Below are positions 11,101 through 24,100 of a stretch of DNA of 64,000 bases, in pieces. The notes under the pieces are model-generated. The model was not told the origin of the DNA. It saw only the letters and a program-made list of their open reading frames with translations, and did not search any database. How positions within the stretch are numbered: position 1 is the stretch's first letter; the number at the start of each line of letters is the position of its first letter. This DNA comes from Micractinium sp. NFX-FRZ (taxonomy: Eukaryota; Chlorophyta; Trebouxiophyceae; Chlorellales; Chlorellaceae), in the NCBI GenBank assembly GCA_029339195.1, contig JAPTJF010000302.1, positions 1-64,000 on the forward strand, in the 5' to 3' direction. The position numbers were made by a program, and so were the translations under genes.

Positions 11101-12850
11101 GCTTGCTCAGCCCAGGCCCGCGTGTGCACAGACAAGCGCTCTGCATGCATCACTTCACCCCCACGCCCCACTAGCCTTCCACAACTGGGCCCCGCACTAC
11201 TGCCCACCCACTCTTTCTCCCGCTGCTGCTGCTGCTTTGCCTGCAGACCGCCTGCCTCGCCACCCACGATTGACACCGTCGCTTTGAACGGGAGTGAGGT
11301 CAAGGTCTGCCTGCGGCCGTTGCTGGATGATGCAAGTGAGTGAGGGGCTGAGCAAGGGCGCGCTGCGGTGCCGTGTCACGCTGTGCCATGCTGTGCCTGG
11401 TTATGGGTGTCCAACATGCTGTGGCTGGTTATGGGTGTCCAACATGATTGGCGCCGTGCTCCCGGCTTGCCCTCCTCGTTTGCTACCCCTCCCCCCTCAA
11501 CTGTGCCCTGCCCTGCCCTGCCCTGCCCGGCCCACCGATGCAGCCACCACCGACTTCCTCATCTTGGGGAAGCTGGTCGACGGCACAGAGGTGATGAACG
11601 CCACCGGCGCCTTCAACAAGTCTGGCAACACTTTCCTGCCAACGTGTGTGACGGTGAGAGCACGCTGAACACACAGGCTGGGCTGCAGCGCATGCGTGTG
11701 CTGGCGGAAATCGGAGCGCGCCACCGGTGGCGCTTGCCTGCCTCCCATCCCAAGCTTGTGGGGGTGCCCCCACACAGGCCTGGCACTCCCCGCTCCCAAC
11801 CGGCAGGGGCACGGTCATCAGCTTCTCTGCATACTTCGTGAAGACGGTCGACAGCATCCCCTACAGGAGCAGCCCCTCCTACCCCAAGGTCCTGCGCACG
11901 CCCCCAGGGTGGGTGCTGGGCCCAGTGCACGGGGGTGGGCAGGCAGGCGCGCATGGTGACACGGCTTCAGCCAGTTGCCTGCCTGCCTGCCTGCCTGCCG
12001 CCACGCAGGCTGCATGGCTGGCGCGCGTCAATCAACTTGCATGTGGGGTGGGCTGTCACCAAGGCAGGGCCAGGCACTCATTCGGCCCGCTGCGGGCGCG
12101 CGCGCCCATGGGTGCAGGGCCCCCTCTGTGACCAGCGTCGAGCTGGTGGCCAACAGCAGCGCGTTTGGAGTCGCCACCGTGCGCTTGGCACCCCCCGCCA
12201 CGACCGCAGGTGTGCTGGGGGCGCTGCAAGCTGGGAGGGAAGCTCATGAATGGCCCCTGCACTGCAGGTGGATGCTGCGCTGCCAGTGCTGGGACCGTGG
12301 TGTCGGCACAAACAACCAGGGGGCAACCATTGCTCCCGCCATTGACATGTGCTCTTGCCGTGCTTTTGTCGTTCTCTTGCCGCTCTCAGCATCCCACGTG
12401 CCCGCAGGCCCCCTGACCTATGCCGTGCTGGTTGGCGGCCTGACCCCGGGGAACTCAACACAGCGCCTTTCTGCAGGCAGCGGGGCCCAGGGCGCTGACC
12501 GCAGCGTGGTGGGTGCCTGCCCGCCGTTGCTGCTGTGCGCTGCATTGTGGTCAGGCCGCCTGGGGAGCTGCCGCGACCTGGGCGCCGTTCCCAAACGCGC
12601 CCCACCGCTGCCTTCCCGCCTGACGTGGGCATGTGAAGCCTTTCGCTCTCTTCTCTGTACATTCATTTCATTGTTGCTCACCCAGCCTGCTCCTCGTCCT
12701 CCCTCCCCCTGACTGCAGACGCTCACCGTTAAGGCTGCTTTCGAGGCAGGCAAGCAATACTCTTTCCAGGCCGTTGCCGTCGGCGTCGCTGGCCATGGCA
12801 TCTCGCTGCCCTCCAGCCCGCCCGTCACCGCCACAGCAACGGCAGTCTGA
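8101..12850 (+). CDS. Secreted fibronectin-III-like module protein, array copy 2
   Basis: Paralogue of the gene at 1916-6585 with the same 15-exon layout: 8101-8142, 8262-8311, 8468-8631, 8886-9156, 9388-9479, 9673-9755 or -9773, 10011-10299, 10481-10623, 10874-10995, 11247-11335, 11544-11653, 11778-11908, 12118-12209, 12408-12508, 12719-12850. It encodes 636 or 642 residues. The N-terminus (MGSENKRRTRLEAL, then a hydrophobic run) and the five FN3-like modules are conserved; the last ends with YSFQAVAVGVAG. Two splice sites differ from copy 1. The exon 6 donor is GC, or a GT 18 nt downstream, in frame. The copy 1-type exon 12 acceptor (start at 11807) would break the frame, whereas the AG before 11778 restores it. 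Function is unknown; extracellular matrix or adhesion is a guess from the modules. Confidence 0.72.
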
Positions 12851-13147
12851 GCGCCCTGCCTGCACCCCTTTGGGAGCGTTGCTGGAGCAGACTCCGCGTG
12901 CGCAGCCATCTGTTGTTTCTCACCCAGAAATGCTCGCAGCCATCGCCCTCTCACACTCCCAGCCACCACCGCTCTCTCTCGCACCCTTCACCTCCATTCC
13001 CCCGCCATCGCCCTCATCACACCTGCTCAACCGCCACCCCCTCCCCAACCTACACCTTGCCTCCTCTGCTGCCCGACCCCGCTCACCAGCTGCCGTGCAG
13101 CCCCCCACCCCTTCAGCTCAGTGCCACCACTCACCTACATTCATGCC

Positions 13148-13203
13148 TACTACAAACTAACCTACTACGAACGCCTACTACAAACGCCTACCACTAACCT
13201 AAC
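13148..13203. repeat. Short A/C-rich tandem motif
   Basis: Four or five imperfect repeats of cctactacaaac-like units of 12 to 17 bp. The base composition is clearly lower in GC than the surroundings. Function unknown. Confidence 0.5.
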
Positions 13204-13756
13204 CAGAATTGCATGCACATCCTCGCGCTGCTGTCAACACCCCAGGTGGCCCCACCCGTGCGTCACCCCTCGACTCCCTTTCTCTTCCCCCCTCCCCATC
13301 CCCGCTTCACTCCTGGAGGGCCTGCCTTCATGCATTCCTGTTCCCCACCCCCTACGCGCCAGGCCTCTGCCGCCACCTGGCTTCCCAGCGGCCTTGAGCA
13401 GCCTTTCTCATCTTAGGCACTTATCGGGCACCTCCCTGCGCGTGCAGCGAGCTTCCTTGGCACTACTGTTACCAGGTGCACTGGTATGGCAATGGACTGG
13501 CACTGGATTGCTGGGCAGGGCAATTGCTGTTCTCAAACCAGTGCTGGATCAGTGCTGGCCCTGGGCAATGGGGTGACCACTGGTTTGGCAATGGTTCTGC
13601 ATGGGAATGAGACAGTATCCATTACACAAATCATGGCATGGAATCAAAAACAGCGTTGATCAGTGCTGTGCATAATAGTGCCAAACCAGTGCCAAATCAG
13701 TGCTGTCTGGGGGGGCTGGGGGCTGGGGAGCTCCAGCAGGGTGCCGCTGCTGCCAG

Positions 13757-13835
13757 GCTGGCGCCCCCCGGCTGCCACGCTGGCGCCCCCTGGCTGCCAT
13801 GCTGGCGCCCCCTGGCTGCCATGCTGGCGCCCCGG
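13757..13835. repeat. 22-bp minisatellite
   Basis: Three full copies and one partial copy of a 22-bp unit built on gctggcgccccctggctg (13757-13778, 13779-13800, 13801-13822, then about 13 bp). It lies inside the insertion. Confidence 0.8.
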
Positions 13836-13868
13836 CGCGGCGCCTGCCAGGCAGTCATTGGGGGTGCC

Positions 13869-14060
13869 CTACTTTGCAGGATTCTTGCGCTTGAGGCCAT
13901 GGGTGTTTGCCTTGGCCACGGCTTTGGCCTTTGCAGCCTTGCCAGTGCTCAACCTTGGCAGCCTTGCCCTTGGTGGGCGCTGCAGCCGTGCCCGCCGTTG
14001 CTGCCGCCGCCTTCAACTTCTCCTTCTTGTTCTTCTCCTTCTGCAGACCGGCAACCACGG
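13869..14060 (-). pseudogene. Lys/Ala-rich 3' gene fragment with frameshift
   Basis: On the minus strand an acceptor-like ctgcag is followed by a Lys-rich frame (KEKNKKEKLKAAAA). After one frame change it continues as KAAKAKAVAKA and ends with HGLKRKNPAK and a TAG stop. This looks like the last exon of a basic nuclear or ribosomal-type protein. The need for a frameshift, the lack of a 5' part and the location inside an insertion argue for a captured, broken fragment. I cannot name the source gene. Confidence 0.35.
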
Positions 14061-14454
14061 CAGCTGGCAGCCGCATGGCAGCAGGCGCGGGAGGTTTGGG
14101 GGCCGCCTTGGCTGCCGTTGTGGGCTGCTGCAGCGCGTGCAGCGGCAGCGCGTGCAGCGAGCTTCCTTTGCCCATGGGCCAGCGCACCAGACCCCGCCCT
14201 CGCATATCCAAGTGTCACCGTGCCCTGCTAAGCATCACTCCTAAGCACTGGTATAGGAGTGATGCTATATCCCCCCGGGGGGCCCCCCCCCCCCCCCGGA
14301 TTTTGGCCGGCTGCCTCCCTGCCCCGAAATTCCCCACAACGATCCACCACTGGCAGCACTCCACTCCTCGACTTCCTGTCAGGCCGAGCCCCTTGAACTG
14401 CTGAAGCCTGTATGCTCTGTATGGGATGACACGTGGCACCTGCAAGTGCGCAAC

Positions 14455-14950
14455 TTTCCCAACATAGGGGTTTCTTTTTGGCCTGCCCTTCCGTTAAGGA
14501 AGGGTAAGGCCTGTGCATTCGCGCATGCCCATGTTTGGTTCGTCCCCGATTGCCGACGTGGTTACACGTTTCGCTGCGAGCGCGTCACGAACCCGAGGCC
14601 AATCGATGTATCTCCTTTCCCTGATCATTTCCGTTGCGAATCGATGGGCTGAGATGCCCCGACCGCCGAGTTCTGTGGCGCAGCACGCGTGCCGCGCACA
14701 AGCGCCTTGGGAACTTGACCCCAATGCAGCCCAATGGATGTAGCTCGGTTCTCTTATCATTTCTATGGCTAATCGGCGGGCGGACGTGTCCGCGTCGCCG
14801 AGTTGTTTTCGCGCAGCACGCTTTCAGGCGCTCGGTGCATGAGTATCGGCTCCCTGGTCCTTTCAAGCCGTTCCGACAGGCCGCAGTGGTTTAATATCGC
14901 AGCACGCAGCGCACGGAGTCAGGGCAGGCCCCCACGCGCGTCAGCCCGTT
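14455..14950. repeat. Lower-GC insert with two diverged internal repeats
   Basis: The flanks on both sides resemble a continuous stretch at 460-780, so these ~490 bp look inserted. About 14600-14705 and 14737-14835 are diverged copies of each other: both run gatgta-ctc, then ctgatcattt or cttatcattt, then the shared cgccgagtt and gcgcagcacgc. The interval is richer in A, T and CG dinucleotides than its neighbours. No coding potential that I trust. Confidence 0.45.
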
Positions 14951-15207
14951 TATTGGCCGTCGCCAGGTGCACGGCCGGGGAGGTGACTGTGCATTGGTTG
15001 GTTATGGGGCAGGTTGGCAGGGGGCGGCGTTGGGAAGGCGCGTCTCAAGTACTGCCTGCCACCCCTGCATTGCCCTCTGCACCACACTGCTGGGTCTTCA
15101 AAGCCTGGCAAGCCCCTTGCGGCCCAGGAGGGCACTGCCTTGCGCTCCCCCCATCCCCCAGCCCGCCATGCCGCTGCCCCTGCCATTGCGACAGCCGGGG
15201 CTGGCAG

Positions 15208-17238
15208 TTACACGTGCGGCCCAGCGGCAGCAGCAGCGGGCGGGGGCCCCAGAGCCGCCAGGAACGCGTCGTCGCTCATGCCCCACAGCGTGCGCAGCAG
15301 GCGCCACCCGTTCTTCTGCGTGCCCAGCAGGTAGGCCGTGTTGTCGGGCTGCTGGGAAGCCGAGTAGGCACCCAGGGACAGGCTCTGCGCCAGGCGGCCC
15401 ATGGCCAGCGTGCGCAGCAGGCGCCTCTCCCCCGGCAGCAGCGCCACCTCGCTCTCGTACCCACCCACCACTGCGGCAGCAGCTGGCAGCGGGTCGTCTG
15501 CGTTGCAGTCGAGCAGCATGATGTACACCGCTGCAATGGCCGGCTCGGCAGCCAGCCACTGCCAGCAGGCGTCGCCCCAGTCGATGAGGCCAGTGATCAG
15601 AGAGGTCGGCGCCGCCCCCGCCGCCGGGCTGCCGGTGATGCCCGCTGGTCGTGCCGCTGTGGGGTTGGTGCCGTCCGCTGCTAACCCGACCGCTGCCTGC
15701 TGTGCCGCCGCTGCCGCTGCCGCTGCTGCGCCATCCACCAGCACGTTCCTCTCGTTGGCGTCGCTGTGGATGATGCACTGGCGCAGGTCGGGGGCCGCCG
15801 CCGCCGTTGCGCCCTCAAAGTGCTGCACCACACTGTCCAGCAGCGGGCTGCACGGCACCCGGGGGGGGGACCAAAGGGAGACTGGGACTGGGTAGAAAGA
15901 GGACCCAAGGTGAAGGGATGTGAGATGGCCACAAACGTGCGGCACCCCTGGTGTACGTTGCAGGCATGGGAGAGCAGGGGCTGGGCATGCCGGCCCGGGA
16001 GAGTGGCCAGGGAGCACACCAGGACGCCAGCAACGAGGGCATCCAGCCAGCAACAGCAGCTGCACCCACACTCCACCCATACTGTGCCGTGCCCTCACCC
16101 CCAGCTCCCTCCCCGGTCCGCCCCTGAGCCTTCCTCCCGCCCCTGTCTGCCCCGCTCTCAAGCCCACCGTTTGCAAGCCACCATCCCACCCCCCAGCCCA
16201 CCCGTTTGCCTTTGCTACCCACTCACACATCCAGCCCGGGAAGCGCCATCAAGTTTGGCCGCACACGCGCATACGTCTCCCCCAGATGCTGCAGGTTCCA
16301 ATCGATAGCGCGGTGCAGCGCGGGGGCGGCCCAGGAGGGCGGGTCCCAGCCCTGCAGCAGGCGGTTGACACGCGCCAGGATGGCGCCCAGCTGGCGGTAG
16401 AGCTCGGCAGACTGCACACAAGGTGGGGGCGGAGGGGGTGATTGTGGATGGAAGGGAGTTGTTGAAGAAGAAGGCTGGCGGTTGCAGCTCAGAAGTCTGT
16501 AGCAGAGGGCACCAGAGGGGCGCGCAGGGCTGGGGGCGCGGGGGCCGATGCACTTGGCACCACGCGCCATGCGTTGCGCAGCACCGCCACACACAGCGCA
16601 CCGCCCGCAGCCAGGAGTCCTGCGCAAACGGCCGTAGCAGGAGTGGCTGAGCCAGGGGCAGGGCCCCACCTGTGGCACATCCACGAGCAGGGTGCCGGGG
16701 CACCAGGACAGCATGCGCACAGCGTGCAGCTTGCCGTCTGCGGTGGTCACGCGCAGCGTGAAGCCGTCTGCGCTGCGGATGCTCCCGCAGTTGCTGTCAC
16801 CTCTGCTGCTGCTGCTGCTGCCGCCGCCATCTGCAGGCGCCAGGGGCAGCGGTGCCGGAATGGGGACGCCCGCTGCTGCCAGCACTTCTAGGAGGGCATT
16901 TTGTGCCTCTGCATATTGCGACTCAAGCGTCGAGTCCCCAGCATTGTGGACCTTGAGCACGGCTGAATGGCCGTCAGGGCCTGTACAAGCAGCCAGGGTG
17001 TGGGAAGGCAGTAGTGGTGGGAGGTGGCAGCGGCGGCGGCAGCAGTGCGCACCGCGGTTCCAAAGCTTTGGGTGCAGGCGCTCTGCCGCCCTCTCACACG
17101 CGCTTCATTCATCCCACCTATCAGCCGAATGTTGACGTCATCGTAGCCATGCAACGGTGCGGCCTGGAGAGGCTCTGCCCAACCCCAGTGCGCCGCCGCC
17201 AGCTGCTTGGCCTGGTCCTCGCTCACTTGGGGGCGCAT
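15208..17238 (-). CDS. HYKK: Hydroxylysine kinase (aminoglycoside phosphotransferase fold)
   Basis: Four exons on the minus strand, 418 residues: 17238-17118, 16980-16670, 16411-16227, 15847-15208. HYKK phosphorylates 5-hydroxylysine, using GTP in animals. The kinase fold is recognised from the Brenner-type motif HSDANERN (catalytic D235, N240) and the metal-binding IDWGD (D295). Upstream lie the N-lobe strand VLKVHNAGDS and the hinge-like LHRAIDWNLQHL. The N-terminus has the family's segment GYDDVNIRLIG. An Ala-rich insert (about residues 246-285) between the two active-site motifs is not typical. The start ATG gives MRPQVSEDQAKQLA, which matches the family N-terminus. The TAA stop forms part of a TGTAA. 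It is divergent from the cysteine protease gene, with 211 bp between start codons. Hydroxylysine catabolism in algae is not established, so the substrate could be a related amino alcohol. Confidence 0.85.
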
Positions 17239-17449
17239 GGGGGCGCTCACATGCAGTTGCCTAGCCAGAGAAGCAATCAAGATTGAGAAACCCGACATCA
17301 GGAGCTTGCAAGCCTCTGAGGTGGTCCCGGCTTGGCAGTCCCGGGAGTTCGAGTGCGACACTTCTTCCACCGCGCAGACCCTCACCGGCACACCAGCGCG
17401 CCTCTTCAAGCTACTCCTCCTCTTCTCCCCCCAGGCTGCTATTCTCTCA
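17239..17449. promoter_or_regulatory. Divergent promoter region, HYKK / cysteine protease
   Basis: Only 211 bp separate the two ATGs, so both transcripts must start in a shared short region. No clear TATA box. A C/T-rich run (17410-17432) precedes the protease start. Confidence 0.5.
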
Positions 17450-20494
<3,045 letters not shown>

Positions 20495-20593
20495 GCGGCC
20501 AGCAGCGGGTGCCGCCCATGCCGCGTGGAGTTGCGGTGGAAGTGGCAAACGCGCCCGGATGTGCGTGTGCGTGCCACCCCGGCGGCCAGCATT

Positions 20594-20598
20594 TGTAA
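20594..20598 (+). terminator. TGTAA poly(A) signal of the cysteine protease gene
   Basis: TGTAA 100 bp downstream of the TGA stop, at the usual distance for a green-algal 3' UTR. Confidence 0.6.
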
Positions 20599-21012
20599 GC
20601 ACCGGGGCGTGCGCAGGCACAAGCACCCGAGTGTGGCCACCCTGCACTTCTCTGCTCAGCCGCACACTCACTGTCGGTGCCCCCCCCGTTTCCACCTGCT
20701 TTTTCCCTGTCGGCACCCGCTCCCCCGTCAGCCTGTACGCTGTACACTCCCCCCCGCCCCCCCGCCCGTGCCTTCCCTCCCGCCCAGAGGGTGCACCCAC
20801 ACATGCGCACTGTACCATACCCTCCCAAGGCGCGCCGGCCAATGTCAGCCCACTCTGCCCCTCTGCCGGCCCGACTCCCGGGGCCCCTGCCGCCTTTTTG
20901 CCAGGCCCAGGCCTCCCTGTACCTTCGCGGCCCCCCGGTTGGCTCCCGCATGCCATGTGTAACAACACCTTCAACAACCACTGCAGCTTCCGCAAGCGCA
21001 GAGGTCAGCTGT

Positions 21013-21017
21013 TTACA
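21013..21017 (-). terminator. TGTAA (minus strand) poly(A) signal of the ZUP1-like gene
   Basis: TTACA on the plus strand, 164 bp beyond the stop codon of the minus-strand gene. Confidence 0.5.
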
Positions 21018-21180
21018 GGGCAGAGGAGTGCAGAGAGGAGTGATGAGACACACTGGGGCACTGGGCGGCTGAGCAGCCTGGGGCGGCTGTCACTAACGAG
21101 TGAGCCGCTGCTCGCCTGGCAGCTAGCCTGAGCCAGCTGCACCAGCAGCCAATGGCTCGTAGCTTTCGCGTGCCAGCAGC

Positions 21181-24100
21181 TCAGTCCTTGAAGTAGCGCT
21201 GGTCTGCAACCACCCTCTTGAGCGCCTTCTGCTCCTCCCCCTCCGCCAGCCCCGCCGCCACCCACAGCAGCTGGTACTGCCCGTGCCGCAGCGTGTGCCC
21301 GCCGCGCTTCAGCAGGCGCTGCCAGCCCGCGCGCTGCTGCAGCGCGGCTGCCAGCTGGGGGCCGCGGGTGCCGGGGTCGAGCACAAGGAGGTTGTACTCG
21401 GCGCGCCGCTCTCGCCCCACCAGGCGCCGCTCAATGCCGATGATGGTGCGGCTGTGGCCCTCATGCTGCAACCATGGAGGAGGACGGAAGGGGCACACTG
21501 AGGGGTTGTGCAGGAGAGAAAAGGCAAGTTGGAAAGGGCAGATCCGACAGCAGCAGCAGCAGCACATGTCAGCCGCAGGGCCCAAGCACTCGCTTGCAAT
21601 GGTAACACAGAGCCGGGGCGCTTAATGCCACCTAAATCCCACACAGACTGCCATGTGGACAGCATGACAGCAGCCAGATCACAAGGCACCAGTTGGCGCG
21701 CATCCTATGCCCGCCAACCAACAACATAAGCAATCCCATGCCCGCGCTAACATGTAGCACGACAATTCACATGCCCTCCTCCCACCTATCACACAAGCAC
21801 ATCCACACGCTCTCATGTAACACATAAGCAGCAGGGGTTTCTTGCAGCATCGAGCCATGCTTATGCCCCATGCCCTCCCACCTACCACATAAGCACACAC
21901 CCCACCCTCCCCCCACCTGGAAGTAGAGCGGCGGCTTGGCCGACTGCCGCACACACGACTGCTGCAGGCGCGGCTGCTTGCCGCTGGGGCCTGCTGTGCC
22001 CCCTCCCGCCTCGCCCAACCTCGAGCGCTTGGCACTGGGGCCTGCTGCATCCACTCCTCCTCCTCCTCCTCCTCCTCCTCCTCCTACCGCCGCCGCTGCT
22101 GCTGCTGCCGCTGCTGCTGCTGTCTCTGCCCTGTCGAACGCTGCCTGTGTGCTGCCGGCTGCCGCGCTGGCGCTGGCACTAAGGCCGCCGCCGCCGCTGC
22201 TGCTGCTGCTTGGGAAGCCTGGGTCTGTGAAGTAACGCCACACCCAGCCTACCAGCTGCTTCGCCACAGCGGCAGCACTTCCCCCGCCACCGCCGCTGCC
22301 GGCCCCAGCCGGCGCCCCACCCTGCCCACGGCTGCCTGCCCCCGCTTGCATGCCCCCGGGCATGACCCGCTCATAGGGGCCCGCTGCAGCTGCTGCCGGG
22401 TTGGCGTGGCAGGTGGCACAGAGGTCGTAGTTCTGGCGGGACTGGCTGCGGAAGCGGCTGCCTCGGATGGGGCACTGCCCGCAGCCGTCGCACTCCACGT
22501 GTGGGTGCACCGCCTCACCGCCCCCGCCTGCTGCTGCTGTGCCCGCTGTGCGCGCTGTGCCCGCTGTGCCTGTCATGCCCTCGTTGCGCGGCGCCCCAAA
22601 GTCCACTATTCGTGCCCGCAGGCCAAAGCTGCGGAGCAGGGCGGCCGCCTCCGTGGTGCCGACCCACTTCTGCGGTGGTGGGAGGGGAAGGGTAGGGCGG
22701 GGGGAGGGGGGAGCAATGGATGAGAAGACACAGAGACAAGGCTGAGCTGGTTGGGAGAGCGCCAGAAAAGCTCGGGCTTGACCAACTTCAACTGAAAGCA
22801 GTGAACAAACCGGTCCTTGGTTGCCAGCCAGTAGAGCAAGTTGTGCCCACTTTGTGTCATCGCAGCAGCAGACCAGGCTAGAACCGCCCGAGTGCTTACG
22901 TGGGTCCCCTGCACGCGCCCCTCCAGCTGCTCGGCACCATCCGGGTCAAACCCGGCCCGCCATGCCGCCTCTGCAGCAGGGGCGGGCAGGCAGGCAGAGG
23001 GCATGGTCCTCACAGATGGCAGAGGATGGCTGCTGCCTCCTGGGGCTTGCTGTTACAACTTGATAGCAAGTCCAGGGGTGCCGCATTGCAAGGCCAGCGT
23101 GCAGCATGCCTTGCACAACGCTCCAGGCCCTGCACCACCCCGCCCACCTAGCCAGGCCTGCAGAGCGCTGATGTCGGGCACCCAGCCGGCGCCCCCGAAC
23201 AGCACTTCTTTGGCCTCCTGCAGGCCAAGCCAGCAGGTGTATGAATCACAGGAGGGCAAGGGTGTGAGCAGGGGCCAAGAACGCCTCAGCAGGCCACCAG
23301 CAGAGATGAGGGGAGGGGGCGCACCACAGTCCCAGCTCCCTGGCAAGCGCTGCAGGCATGCCCGCCACGCAAGCGACATCAGCAGGGGCGGGAGTGTGCA
23401 GATGCCAGTGGTCAGCCGGCGCTTACCGGGCGGGTCAGCAGGTGTGAGGCCAGCATCTGCATGTTGTTGTAGCCTGCAATTGTCGAAAGGCACAGTGGGG
23501 GCAGGACAGCAGGCAGACCAAGCTGGTGAGATGGGACGTGGAAGGTGCACCCAGGGACAGATTCGCCAACAATATTTTGAGTTGCCTATGGTCAGTCAGT
23601 ACAGAGCGATCATGGACACATTGCATAAACCGTGGAGACGACGTCTCAGAGAGTAATTGCTCAGGGCTTGCACTCACCACACTCCCTCCCGCCCGCCCAC
23701 CCCGCCCACTCACCGCAGCCCCACCCAGAGGAGAACAGCGTGGCCCCAAAGTGCTGCACGGAGCCGCACAGCGCGGCGGCATAGTCGGCGGGGCCGGCGC
23801 CACGCGGCAGCGGCTGCGCCTCCAGGCAGGCAGCCAGCATGGGCACCAGGCCTGGCCCCACCAGCACTGTGGCGTGCGCGCGCCGCTGCGCAGCAGCAAT
23901 AGTCGAGGGCGTGGGCGGTTCCAGCACCCGAGCCGCAGCTGCCTGCACCTCTGGGTTGTCTGGGCACTCGCGCGCCCAATGGCCCTGCGCGCCGCACAGG
24001 CGGCAGGCGCCCTCCCGCTGCGCCGCCGTGAAGCCGTACTTTGCCCTCAGCTCCTGGAAATACAGCTCCTCCAGCTGCGCCTGGTGCGCTGCCGCTGCCT

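Larger units (their letters stand above)
7350..13460 (+). repeat. Tandem duplication unit 2 (about 6.1 kb)
   Basis: Direct repeat of unit 1 in the same orientation. Its 3' flank block (13270-13458) continues at 14148-14240 after an insertion. Edges are approximate. Confidence 0.7.
13438..14168. mobile_element. Insertion flanked by 21-nt direct repeats in the array 3' flank
   Basis: A 21-nt block (core gtgcagcgagcttcctt) occurs at 13438-13458 and again at 14148-14168. The two homologous flanks (1-340 and 6990-7340) have a single equivalent block and no intervening DNA. The roughly 0.69 kb between is therefore an insertion into this copy only. It contains a region full of CACTGG/CCAGTG half-sites, a 22-bp minisatellite and a Lys/Ala-rich gene fragment. 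No transposase is present, so it would be non-autonomous if mobile. A duplication by template switching could also leave such flanks. Confidence 0.55.
12851..15207. other. Intergenic: 3' flank of copy 2 with two insertions
   Basis: Bases 12851-13135 are C-rich 3' UTR-like sequence. Bases 13148-13203 hold short A/C-rich repeats built on cctactacaaac. Bases 13270-13458 are the array 3' flank block. An insertion fills 13459-14168. Bases 14170-14455 resume homology to the flank seen at 165-560. Bases 14455-14950 are a lower-GC insert. Bases 14950-15150 resemble 580-780. No intact gene is supported. Confidence 0.6.
20495..21180. other. Convergent 3' region, cysteine protease / ZUP1
   Basis: 3' UTRs of two converging genes. 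It holds TGTAA on the plus strand (20594-20598) for the protease and TGTAA on the minus strand (21017-21013) for ZUP1. No gene seen between them. Confidence 0.6.

Noticed and set aside
20940..21005. Short Cys/Asn-rich plus-strand frame (CNNTFNNHCSFRKR) downstream of the protease
   Set aside because: Considered as a missing granulin exon, but exon 8 ends in a stop with no donor before it and the Cys pattern does not match the second half of granulin.
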